A stretch of DNA of 64,000 nucleotides. Origin: JAWXBA01 sp048499805 (GTDB taxonomy: Bacteria; Gemmatimonadota; Gemmatimonadetes; Gemmatimonadales; GWC2-71-9). Of this stretch, positions 24,776 through 33,051 are shown piece by piece; the first letter of the stretch is position 1; each line of letters begins with the position of its first letter. The notes beneath the pieces are model-generated. The model saw only the letters and a program-made list of their open reading frames with translations, did not search any database and had not been told where the DNA came from. Location of the stretch: the NCBI GenBank assembly GCA_048499805.1, contig JASNZF010000005.1, forward strand, positions 186,001 through 250,000, given 5' to 3'. Position numbers and translations under genes: made by a program.

Positions 24776-26715
24776 CCCGCAGCCCCTCCCCTGTCGTGTT
24801 CCGCACTCGTCGTGGCCCGTGCCCCGCGCCCGACCTGCCACTCGATCTCGATTGGCAAGGCCACCATCCCGCGCAGCACCAGCACCGGGCGCACGATGTA
24901 CTCGCCATACGCCGCACTGCACCGGGACTCCTCGAGGGAGGCCTCCAAGGCGGCCGGGGCCTCGAGTGTCATGGGCCGGCTGGGAACCGCCTGGTGCAGC
25001 AAGCGCCATCCTCCCGGGGCGACCTGCTCCAGCTCGACCACCCCGGGGGCGAAGTGCAGCCGCCACTCGACCTGCTCCATCCCCTGCCCCTGCACCCGGT
25101 CCCGCAGCGTCCAGCCCCCGTCATCGTTCGAGCACTCAATCCGCCGGATACACTCGGCACCCGATGGCCGATGCGCAAACCCCCGGTGGACCCCCTCGAA
25201 CACCATTCCGCCCGGGCCCTCCCTCCATTGCAGGCACCTGGACCGGGTCCGCTCGGCGAGGATCCGCCACGGCCGGTCGGCGCGGATGGGGTTCTGCTCC
25301 TCACCGCCAAGCTGCGGCACGTTGTGGGCCGCGGTGGCGCGGAATTCCCATCGCGCCTCGAGGTCGCGGGTGTAGGCGTAGGTTCCGCTGTCGGTCACCA
25401 CCTCCTGCCCATCAAGGACAAGGTTGAAGGACAGCTGGTCGTTGTGGTCGTGGGACCCCGCCCCGCGCAGGCCGACCGGACCGCACCGAACCACGCAGCG
25501 ATCGGTCCCGCTCACGAGGACGTACCATCCGCCATCCGGAAAGTCGCGTCGTGGCGACCGGCCCGGCGGGCGACGATGCGGGGGCAGTCCGAGCCGATGG
25601 AGCCGGGGGAAGTCACGTGCCGCGGCGCAGAGGTGGTGCAACCGGCCATCGTCGGCGTCACCCATTACCGGCGCTCGCCCATGCACGTCCAGGGGTGCCT
25701 CGAGGAACTCGAGCATCGCCTCGAGACGGTCCAGGTACGCGGGGGAGGGGAAGCCCTCGAGGTTGTGGCGCCCGACCCTGGCCCCAAAGGCAAAGAACTC
25801 GGTCACCAACCGGTGATAGCCGATCGACCCCTCGAAGGAACTGCCGTCCGGGTGGACCTGATACTGGATCTCAGCCTCGAGGATGCGTGCCCCCCGCCGA
25901 AGCCAGCGCTGGCCCTCGGGCTCGGCCCGGAACAGGGCACCGAGATAGACCAGGCCGACGGCGTTGGAAACGTAGTGATTGCCCCGGAACACCGGGTGCC
26001 ATTCGAGGTTCCGCTCGACGTAGCGCGCCGTCAGCCGGAGGTTGGCCAGGAACGCACCCCAGAAGGTGGGCGATAGTCCGGGAGCGTTTGCCAGGAGCAC
26101 GGCCGCCGTGGCCCAGTTGGCGGCGCGGATCGCGGCGTCCATGGGGGAGACCCAGTTGGGGCCAAGGCCTGGCGGGTTGGCCGCGATCCAGCTCTCGACA
26201 TGGCCGCGAAAGGCCTCAGGATAGGCCGCGTTTCCGGTCCTGCAATGGGCCCGAGCCAGCGCAAGGAAATGGTAACAGCGGCTCAATTCCCAGGCCGTCC
26301 GAATGTCGCTGCCATCTCCCCGCATCAGCGACAACCGACTTGCCGGCTCGAGGGGCCAATCGCGTCCCGAGTATCCATCCCGCAGCCAGGCCGGTGGGTG
26401 TCCGGTTACCGGCTCGGCGCCGATCCGGGGAATCCGGCCGGCCAGGACCTCGTCGGCCTGGGCGATATCCTGGTCAGTGGTGGTCCGCCGGGCCCAGCGC
26501 GGGCCCGCCCGGTGATCGACCCAGAGGCGCCCCGCCCCCGGCCGGTCCAACCAGGCCGCCAGGGAGTGCTGCGACCCGACCCACCGCGCGCCCCACAGCT
26601 CGGCCTCCCGCGCGGCACGGCTCCACCCCCCGTGCTCGTCGCGCCACCGCCTGACCCGCTGGAGCCCCTTGTGGGCCAGCAGGGGCAGCAGTGTGGAGGG
26701 TGCCGGCAGTGCCAT
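24772..26715 (-). CDS. Heparinase II/III-family polysaccharide lyase-like protein
   Basis: The 647-residue product has an (alpha/alpha) toroid half (~100-350; NWVSPMDAAIRAANW, HPVFRGNHYVSNAVGLVYLG, HPDGSSFEGSIGYHRLVTEFF) and a beta-sandwich half with GAGSHDHNDQLSFNLVLDG and TDSGTYAYT. The conserved Asn/His/Tyr and HDHND elements are those expected for the catalytic and metal regions of the family. Relatives are regular members of EPS gene clusters, where they are thought to trim or modify uronate-containing polymers. No signal peptide is obvious. It overlaps the amidotransferase 2 stop by 1 nt (TGATG) and the next GT by 4 nt. Confidence 0.87.
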   Translation of the reverse strand: MALPAPSTLLPLLAHKGLQRVRRWRDEHGGWSRAAREAELWGARWVGSQHSLAAWLDRPGAGRLWVDHRAGPRWARRTTTDQDIAQADEVLAGRIPRIGAEPVTGHPPAWLRDGYSGRDWPLEPASRLSLMRGDGSDIRTAWELSRCYHFLALARAHCRTGNAAYPEAFRGHVESWIAANPPGLGPNWVSPMDAAIRAANWATAAVLLANAPGLSPTFWGAFLANLRLTARYVERNLEWHPVFRGNHYVSNAVGLVYLGALFRAEPEGQRWLRRGARILEAEIQYQVHPDGSSFEGSIGYHRLVTEFFAFGARVGRHNLEGFPSPAYLDRLEAMLEFLEAPLDVHGRAPVMGDADDGRLHHLCAAARDFPRLHRLGLPPHRRPPGRSPRRDFPDGGWYVLVSGTDRCVVRCGPVGLRGAGSHDHNDQLSFNLVLDGQEVVTDSGTYAYTRDLEARWEFRATAAHNVPQLGGEEQNPIRADRPWRILAERTRSRCLQWREGPGGMVFEGVHRGFAHRPSGAECIRRIECSNDDGGWTLRDRVQGQGMEQVEWRLHFAPGVVELEQVAPGGWRLLHQAVPSRPMTLEAPAALEASLEESRCSAAYGEYIVRPVLVLRGMVALPIEIEWQVGRGARATTSAEHDRGGAAG

Positions 26716-28655
26716 CAGGAGGGTTGGATCCAGTGATCATGCCAGGCGCACAGATTGATGAGGTTCCAGAGCCGGAACCCGGCATCGATCTGGCCGGACT
26801 GGTGGCGCTCCAGCATCCGGGCCACCCGCCGCTGGTCCAGGATGCCGCGCTGGTGCAGGCGCGAGCCGAGCAGGGTCTCCCGGGCCCACCGCTTCAGTGG
26901 TTCTTCCCGGAGCCACTGGGCGAGCGGCACATCGAACCCGACCTTGCGCCGGTGAATGACCGCATCGGGCACGACACCGGCCGCAGCCCGCTTGAGCACC
27001 CGCTTCGAGACTCCCTCCCCGACCTTGTAGGCGGGCGGCAACTGGAAGGCCAGTTCCACCACGCGGTGATCCAGGAACGGCACCCGTGCCTCGATCGAGT
27101 TGAGCATGGTCATCCGGTCGACCCGCTGGAGCAACAGCTCGGGAAGCCGAACCTGGAGGTCCTGCCAGGCCATGGCGGAGTAGATGTCGGGTCGTGCAGC
27201 GGCCGCGAAGTAGTCGGACATGGCTGCATGGGCGAGCGGGGCGCTGCGTTCCCGGCCCGCGAGTCGGTCCCGCGATCCCGCCGAGAGCAGGTGCGCCTTC
27301 TCGACATCCCAATGGGCCACCGCGCCGCTGACGAAGATCGGCTCTCCCCGGCCGGCGCGATCGAAGAGGTCGACGACCTCGCGGCCACCGTCCGCGAGGC
27401 CCAGGGTGGCACGCGCCGCCGAGGCCGCCATTCGCCGGATCGGGCCAGGGATTCGACCATACGCCGACCATACCCCGCCGTGGAGCCGGCCGTAGCGCAG
27501 GTATCGCGGGTACCCCGAGAACAGTTCGTCGCTTCCCTCGCCCACCTGCACCACGATGACCCCGCCGTCGCGGACGCCCCGGGTCAGGGCGCGGAGCGGC
27601 AGCGAGACCCAGTCCGAGAGGGGTTCGTCCTGCGCCTCCACCACGCCGGGAACGCTGGCGATGACATCCTGCGGCTGCAGGACGAGCTCCAGGTGGTCAC
27701 TCCCGAAGGTCTGGGCAGCGAACCGGGAGTGCTCCCGCTCATCGAACCCGGGGGCATTCTCGAACCCGATCGAGAAGGTCCGGACCGGGTCGGGAAGGTG
27801 CCGGGAGAGCAGGCCGAGGATGAAGGTGGAATCCAGTCCTCCCGACAGCAGCAGGCCGTGGGGCACGTCGGCCATCGTCTGCTCGACCACCGCGCTGCTG
27901 AGCAGCGCCCGGAGCGTCTCGGCGGCAGCGTCCTCGGTGGCCAGCTCGCGCTCGTAGTGGTATTCGGGTTCCAGGGGGGTCCACCACCGCTCGACTCGCA
28001 GGTCGCCGGCCGGCGTCGCGAGGAGGAAGGAGCCTGGCGGCAACTTCTTGATCCCGGTGAAGAGCGTGGCCGGCGGTGGCACCGTCGCGAAGGTCAGGTA
28101 CTGGGCCAGCGCCTCTTCATCCACCTCGCGGGAGACCGCCGGGTGGGCCAGGATCGCCTTGACCTCTGACGCCCAGATCAGCTGTCCACCCGCGACGGTG
28201 TAATAGAGGGGCTTTACGCCAAGCCGGTCCCGGGCCAGCATGAGGCGGGACCGGCTGGCGTCCCAGATCGCAAAGGCAAACATCCCCCGGAGCGACCGGA
28301 GCATGTCGGCGCCGTGCTCCTCGTACAGGTGCAACAGGGTCTCGGTATCGGAGTGGGAGCGATAGCGATGCCCCCGTGCCTCCAGGGGGCCCCGATGCTC
28401 AGCGTGATTGTAGACCTCGCCGTTGTAGGTGATCCAGACCGACCGATCCTCGTTCGGCATGGGGCAGTGGCCGGCGGGGCTCAGGTCCACGATCGACAAG
28501 CGCCGATGGCCAAGCGCGGTGGCGTGGTCCGGGGACAGCCAGGTGCCGGCATCGTCGGGCCCCCGGTGTGCCAGCTGGTCGCACATCGCCCGCACGACCT
28601 CCTCGGAGGCCCCCGCCGCGGAGCCCAGCCGCATCACTCCAGCAATCCCGCACAT
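26715..28655 (-). CDS. Asparagine-synthase-type amidotransferase 2
   Basis: The 646-residue paralogue starts at ATG 28655 so that the nucleophile is Cys2 (MCGIAGVMRLG). It has TYNGEVYNHAEH and RDRLGVKPLYY in the glutaminase domain, and LLSGGLDSTFI and VGEGSDELFSGY in the synthetase domain. The ATP-binding SGGxDS loop is intact. It follows the oxidoreductase by 2 bp and overlaps the lyase gene by 1 nt, so it is firmly within that operon. The substrate is unknown; an amide on an EPS uronic acid or amino-sugar is inferred. Divergence from amidotransferase 1 argues for a distinct acceptor rather than a recent duplication. Confidence 0.9.
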   Translation of the reverse strand: MCGIAGVMRLGSAAGASEEVVRAMCDQLAHRGPDDAGTWLSPDHATALGHRRLSIVDLSPAGHCPMPNEDRSVWITYNGEVYNHAEHRGPLEARGHRYRSHSDTETLLHLYEEHGADMLRSLRGMFAFAIWDASRSRLMLARDRLGVKPLYYTVAGGQLIWASEVKAILAHPAVSREVDEEALAQYLTFATVPPPATLFTGIKKLPPGSFLLATPAGDLRVERWWTPLEPEYHYERELATEDAAAETLRALLSSAVVEQTMADVPHGLLLSGGLDSTFILGLLSRHLPDPVRTFSIGFENAPGFDEREHSRFAAQTFGSDHLELVLQPQDVIASVPGVVEAQDEPLSDWVSLPLRALTRGVRDGGVIVVQVGEGSDELFSGYPRYLRYGRLHGGVWSAYGRIPGPIRRMAASAARATLGLADGGREVVDLFDRAGRGEPIFVSGAVAHWDVEKAHLLSAGSRDRLAGRERSAPLAHAAMSDYFAAAARPDIYSAMAWQDLQVRLPELLLQRVDRMTMLNSIEARVPFLDHRVVELAFQLPPAYKVGEGVSKRVLKRAAAGVVPDAVIHRRKVGFDVPLAQWLREEPLKRWARETLLGSRLHQRGILDQRRVARMLERHQSGQIDAGFRLWNLINLCAWHDHWIQPS

Positions 28656-28657
28656 TG

Positions 28658-30778
28658 TCAGCGCCGCGCGGCGTCGCGAATCTGGTACGTCGCCTCGGCC
28701 ACGGATCGCACCTGGCCGAGCGGAATCGGGAAGGGATCGCCGCCCCGGCACGCGGCGTGGAAGGCTGCCCATTCGGCGGCGAACCCCTTGTCCACCGATC
28801 GGCCGCGTCTGGACAGGCGGAGCCCGGACCGATAGCTCTGGACGGTCCGAAAGTCATCGACGACGACCACCTCCTCGCCGAGGAAGGCCTCCACCCGCTC
28901 CTTGGAAAGGGCGGAATGGCCGAGGGTGGTGTAGATGAGCTGGCCCACCATGCCGGAGCGAAACCGGAACTGGGCCGAGAAGTTGGCATCGGCACCCTCT
29001 CCGGGGCGGGCCAGTGCCTGCACTTCCTCGAGGGGGTTGGCCGGCCCCGCGATGGCATGAAGGAAGTCCACCATGTGGCAGGCCTCACCCACCGCCCGGC
29101 CGCCGCCCTCGTCGGTCTGGGTCCAGTCACCGCTCCCACCCCGCGAGGCGTTGACCCGATAGGTAAGCATCGCCGCCCCGGCATGGGCGGCACAGCGTTC
29201 GCGGAGGATGTCGGCGGCGGCAGAGAACCGGCGGTTGAAGCCGACCATGAACGGGAGCCCGGCCGCTTCCACCGCGGCCAGCAGGGCTTCCAGCTCGGCC
29301 TGGTCCATCGCGGCCGGCTTTTCCAGGAGCACCCCCTTGCCGGCCTGGAGCGCCTCGGTGGCCAGGCGGGCGTGCTGGTCGTGCCGGGTGGCGATCAGGA
29401 CGGCGTCGATGTCGTCGCGATCCAGGAGCGCCCGGTAATCGGTGGCAGCGGTCTTCGCTCCCACTTCGCGCGCCGCCACCGTGGCGCTCAGCCCCGAACG
29501 GGTGGCCACGCCCAGCACGGCGAACTGGCCCGGGAGGCGGCGGAGGATCGGGAAGTGGACAGCCCGTGCGAAGGACCCCGCCCCGATGACGCCCAGGCGG
29601 ACAACCTCGGAAGAGGAGCGCCCGCCCGACCGGCGGGGCACGACCGGCACGGTGGACTCACGCCGGGCGTCACCGGGATACCCCAGTTCGAGGGCCAGTG
29701 CCCCCGGCTCGTTCTCGAGGAGGTCGAAGGCGCGGCCGGCCTCGGCCAGCGGGAGGCGGTGGCTGACCAACGGGCGCCAGGCGACCCGCCCGGCGCGGAC
29801 CAGCTCCAGGTACGCCTCCATGTTGCGGTTCTCGGTCCACCGCACGAAGGCCACCGGGTAGTCCTGGCCTCCCTCCTCGTAGCTCGGGTCGTACCGTCCG
29901 GGTCCCGTGGAGCAGGCGATCCGCAGGGTGATCTCCTTCTCGTAGAACGGGGACCGGGAGAGGGCCAGGCCGACATCGCCGACGATCACGACCACCCCGC
30001 GCTTTCGGGTCACCGCCATGGCGAGCTGGAGCGGCTCGTCACTCCGGGTCGCCGCGGCAAGGAGGGTGGCATCGACCCCCACCCCGCCGGTCAGGCCACC
30101 GACGAGGGCCGCCAGTTCGTCTGGCGCGCAGGCGTGCTCCGCCCCAAGTTCCCGCGCCAGGCGCTGCCGTCCCTCCTGGGGATCGACGGCGATGACGATG
30201 GCTCCGGCGGCCCGGGCCATCTGCACCTCCAGCAGCCCGATGAGTCCGAGCCCGACGACGACAACCACCTGGCCCAGTTCGAGGTCGGCCTGGCGGATCC
30301 CCTGGAGCGCGATGGCCCCGACGGTGGCCGAGGCGGCGTCCTCGGTCGAGACCTCGTCGGGCACTGGGCAGCAGAGGTTGCGGGGGACGGCCACGAACTC
30401 GGCATGATTGGCGTACTTGGCGCCGGCGCAGCTGACCCGCTGCCCGACCCTCAGGTCGGTGACCCGCTCGCCGACGGCCTCGATCACCCCGGCGCAGGAG
30501 TAGCCGGTGGCGATGGGCTCGCGCAGCCGGTTGAGGATGCGGTCTGCGGTGAGGCGCACCCCGTCCTTCTGGACGGACTTGAGGACCTGGGTGACGAGTT
30601 CGGGCTTGCGCCGTGCCTTGTCAACGAGGGATTCGCCGGTGCTCTGGAGGTTGGCCCGTTCGGTCCCGGCGCTGATCACCGAGGCCTGGACGCGGACCAG
30701 GACGCCCCCGGCGGGGACCGCGGGGACCGGTACCTCCATCAGGGTTGCCGTCCCACCCTGCAGCACCACCTGCTTCAT
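28658..30778 (-). CDS. Two-domain oxidoreductase: zinc-type alcohol dehydrogenase plus Gfo/Idh/MocA dehydrogenase
   Basis: The 706-residue fusion has an MDR dehydrogenase-like half (~1-350; YSCAGVIEAVGERV, VGQRVSCAG, VVVVGLGLIGLLEVQ) and, from ~375, a GFO_IDH_MocA half. The second half shows LGVIGAGSFARAVHFPIL, AVLIATRHDQHARLATEAL and the catalytic-Lys motif LLEKPAAM. Fusions of this kind occur in EPS and heparinase clusters and are thought to process sugar nucleotides or sugars. Start ATG 30778 has GGGAGGG 4 nt upstream; extension to 30871 is Arg/Gly/Pro-rich and unlikely. It is the first gene of the minus operon and has a good sigma-54-like promoter match about 125 bp upstream. Confidence 0.88.
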   Translation of the reverse strand: MKQVVLQGGTATLMEVPVPAVPAGGVLVRVQASVISAGTERANLQSTGESLVDKARRKPELVTQVLKSVQKDGVRLTADRILNRLREPIATGYSCAGVIEAVGERVTDLRVGQRVSCAGAKYANHAEFVAVPRNLCCPVPDEVSTEDAASATVGAIALQGIRQADLELGQVVVVVGLGLIGLLEVQMARAAGAIVIAVDPQEGRQRLARELGAEHACAPDELAALVGGLTGGVGVDATLLAAATRSDEPLQLAMAVTRKRGVVVIVGDVGLALSRSPFYEKEITLRIACSTGPGRYDPSYEEGGQDYPVAFVRWTENRNMEAYLELVRAGRVAWRPLVSHRLPLAEAGRAFDLLENEPGALALELGYPGDARRESTVPVVPRRSGGRSSSEVVRLGVIGAGSFARAVHFPILRRLPGQFAVLGVATRSGLSATVAAREVGAKTAATDYRALLDRDDIDAVLIATRHDQHARLATEALQAGKGVLLEKPAAMDQAELEALLAAVEAAGLPFMVGFNRRFSAAADILRERCAAHAGAAMLTYRVNASRGGSGDWTQTDEGGGRAVGEACHMVDFLHAIAGPANPLEEVQALARPGEGADANFSAQFRFRSGMVGQLIYTTLGHSALSKERVEAFLGEEVVVVDDFRTVQSYRSGLRLSRRGRSVDKGFAAEWAAFHAACRGGDPFPIPLGQVRSVAEATYQIRDAARR

Positions 30779-30899
30779 GCGCCCTCCCGAAAAGAAAGAC
30801 CGACCCACCTCCCACCCCGGTGGCCCTCCTGCTGACCGGATTCGCCCTCCGGGAGCCGGGTACCGTGCCACCGGAAGCTGCTGAAGGCATTAGATTTGG

Positions 30900-30914
30900 G
30901 CAAGGATCAGGCCA
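30900..30914 (-). promoter_or_regulatory. Sigma-54-like promoter for the oxidoreductase/lyase operon
   Basis: On the minus strand TGGCCTG-ATCC-TTGCC has the GG and GC 10 nt apart (plus-strand GC 30900-30901, CC 30912-30913). The predicted start near 30888 leaves a ~110-nt leader. No TGTTGC repeat lies upstream, which lowers confidence. Confidence 0.45.
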
Positions 30915-30955
30915 TCGGTCTCCGTGTGGCCCGAAAGCTGCAATCAAGGGGTCTG

Positions 30956-31822
30956 ATGCCCACTCATTCCGCCGCCCCCCCCGCCCTCTCCGACCAGCAT
31001 CGGGATGAAGTCTCCCGCGGGGAGCGGTTCACCTTTGGCCAGAACTGGGCCGCGTTCCTCCGCGTGCTCACCGACGACCGCATCGCCAGCGCCCGGGCGG
31101 CGCTGGCGGCAATGCTTGGCACCGACGACCTGCAGGGCCGGAGCTTTTTGGACATCGGGAGCGGCAGCGGCCTCTCAAGCCTGGTGGCCCGGCAGATGGG
31201 AGCCGTGGTCACCTCGTTCGATTACGACCCCTCGTCGGTGGGGTGCACCCAGGAACTGCGACGCCGATACTTCCCGGACGACCCCGCGTGGCGGGTCGAG
31301 CAGGGATCCGCGCTCGATCCCGAGTACCTCACCAGCCTGGGCAGCTTTGACATCGTCTACTCGTGGGGGGTCCTGCACCATACCGGGTCGATGTGGAAGG
31401 GACTCGCGCTCGCCGGCGAGCGCGTGGCGCCGGGGGGAACGCTGTTCATCGCCATCTACAATGACCAGGGTGCCTGGTCGCGGCGGTGGGCGCGCATCAA
31501 GCGGTGGTACTGCTCGGGACGGGTGGGCCGCGCCCTGGTTTCCGCCACCATCATCCCCTGGTGGATCTTCCGCCAGCTGGCGGCCGACCTGGTCTGGCGC
31601 CGTGACCCCACCCGATACTATCGCGAGTACCGCCGGAACCGTGGCATGAGCGTCTGGCATGACTGGCACGACTGGTTGGGTGGGTACCCGTTCGAGGTGG
31701 CCAAGCCGGAAGAGCTGCTCGATTTCTACCGGGCCCGCGGCTTCGAGCTGGTCCGCCTGAAGACCGCGGGCGGCTCGGTCGGGTGCAACGAGTTGGTGTT
31801 TGTCCGGGCCACCGGTGACTGA
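30956..31822 (+). CDS. SAM-dependent methyltransferase (class I)
   Basis: The 288-residue product has the SAM-binding glycine motif FLDIGSGSGL (~62-71), acidic motif II VTSFDYDP and motif IV FDIVYSWGVLHHTG. The N-terminal FTFGQNW is common to a group of methyltransferases found beside GTs. O- or N-methylation of a sugar is inferred. ATG 30956 has AAGGGG 5 nt upstream; a longer in-frame start at 30896 is less likely. It is the first gene of a four-gene plus-strand operon divergent from the oxidoreductase. Its stop overlaps the next GT start. Confidence 0.85.
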   Translation: MPTHSAAPPALSDQHRDEVSRGERFTFGQNWAAFLRVLTDDRIASARAALAAMLGTDDLQGRSFLDIGSGSGLSSLVARQMGAVVTSFDYDPSSVGCTQELRRRYFPDDPAWRVEQGSALDPEYLTSLGSFDIVYSWGVLHHTGSMWKGLALAGERVAPGGTLFIAIYNDQGAWSRRWARIKRWYCSGRVGRALVSATIIPWWIFRQLAADLVWRRDPTRYYREYRRNRGMSVWHDWHDWLGGYPFEVAKPEELLDFYRARGFELVRLKTAGGSVGCNELVFVRATGD

Positions 31823-33005
31823 GCTGGCCGTGCGCCCCCCGACCGCCACCGCAGCCTCCGCCATGGGTGCGCGGTATGCGGCTGGCCTGCGGATCGGATT
31901 CTGCATCGATAACATGAACGTCGGCGGCACCGAGCTCAACGCGCTCCGCACCGCCGAACGATTGCAGGCGGCGGGGGCAGAGCTGACCGTGTTCACCCTC
32001 ACCGACCACGGCCCGCTACTGGCCCGGTACGGCGCCCTGGGGGTGCCGGTCGAGGCACTTCCGATCGACCGATTGTACGGGCGCCAGGCATTCCGGGCCG
32101 GACTCGCGCTGCAGGCCCGCCTGCGGGCCAAGGCGATCCAGGTGCTCCACGCTCACGACTTCTACAGCAACATCTTCGCGGCCCCTTGGGCCCGCCTGAC
32201 GGGAGTACCGTTCCTCGCAAGCCGCCGGTGGTGGGAGGGCCCCGACCGCGTTGCGCAGCGGTGGGCCAACCGTGTCTCCTACCTGCTGGCCAACCGGGTC
32301 CTCGCCAACTCCGAAGGGGTCGGGCGCCTGCTGGTGGAAGAGGAGCGGGTTCGGTCCGGCAGCGTCGCGATAGTTCCCAACTTCCTGGATGAGGCCGCCT
32401 TCGCCCCGCCCCCCCAGGAGTGGCGCGCCACCTTCGCGGCCGAGCTGGCGATGCCGGAGGGGGCGCAGGTGGTGGGTGTGGTCGCCTCGCTCAGCCCCAT
32501 CAAGGATCATGCGACCTTGTTGACCGCCGTCGCGCTGCTGGCCCGGACGCACCCGAACGTGCACCTGATCCTGGTCGGGGCTGACGCGGGCTCCCGGGCT
32601 GACCTGGAGGCCCAGTCCGCTGCACTCGGGATCGACGCCCGGACCCGATTCGCGGGACTCCGCCCGAGTCAACCTTCCCCGCACCACGTGTTCGACATCT
32701 CGGTGCTCTCCTCCCGGAGCGAGGGGCTGCCAAACAGCATCCTGGAAGCGATGGCCGCGGCTCGCCCCGTGGTCGCCACTGCCGTGGGGGCGGTCGCCGA
32801 CGCGGTCGTCCACGAGGAAACAGGGCTGCTCGTTCCCCCTGGGGATCCGCCAGCCATGGCGGCAGCGCTGGCCCGCCTGCTCGACGCCCCTGAGCTGGGC
32901 GCCGCGTTCGGCCACGCCGGAAGGGCCCGGGCGCGGGATCGCTACTCCGCCGCGGCTGCGATGGGCCGGCTAGTGGATCTCTACCGGACGATGGCGCGCG
33001 ATTGA
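31815..33005 (+). CDS. Family 4 glycosyltransferase
   Basis: The 396-residue GT-B enzyme shows IGFCIDNMNVGGTELNALR (nucleotide-sugar side glycine loop), HAHDFYSNI, VLANSEGVGRLL, VGVVASLSPIKDH, the ELGLPNSILEAM-like motif SEGLPNSILEAMAAARPVVAT, and the usual EETGLLVPPGD loop. It would add a sugar to the EPS repeat. The start is uncertain: GTG 31815 overlaps the methyltransferase stop region and is used here. TTG 31800 and ATG 31863 are alternatives, the last giving a protein that begins just before the conserved fold. Confidence 0.88.
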   Translation: MTELAVRPPTATAASAMGARYAAGLRIGFCIDNMNVGGTELNALRTAERLQAAGAELTVFTLTDHGPLLARYGALGVPVEALPIDRLYGRQAFRAGLALQARLRAKAIQVLHAHDFYSNIFAAPWARLTGVPFLASRRWWEGPDRVAQRWANRVSYLLANRVLANSEGVGRLLVEEERVRSGSVAIVPNFLDEAAFAPPPQEWRATFAAELAMPEGAQVVGVVASLSPIKDHATLLTAVALLARTHPNVHLILVGADAGSRADLEAQSAALGIDARTRFAGLRPSQPSPHHVFDISVLSSRSEGLPNSILEAMAAARPVVATAVGAVADAVVHEETGLLVPPGDPPAMAAALARLLDAPELGAAFGHAGRARARDRYSAAAAMGRLVDLYRTMARD

Positions 33006-33051
33006 TCATGCCCAGGCTTCGCCGGCGTCCAGCTGCAATGGGACGGTGCTG

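Noticed and set aside
28568..30835. 755-codon open frame on the plus strand
   Set aside because: It is antisense to the two-domain oxidoreductase and shows no domain or motif.
30927..30942. Plus-strand sigma-54-like element as promoter of the methyltransferase gene
   Set aside because: Its predicted start would fall about 3 nt before the ATG and remove the AAGGGG ribosome site, so it is reported only as a low-interest observation.
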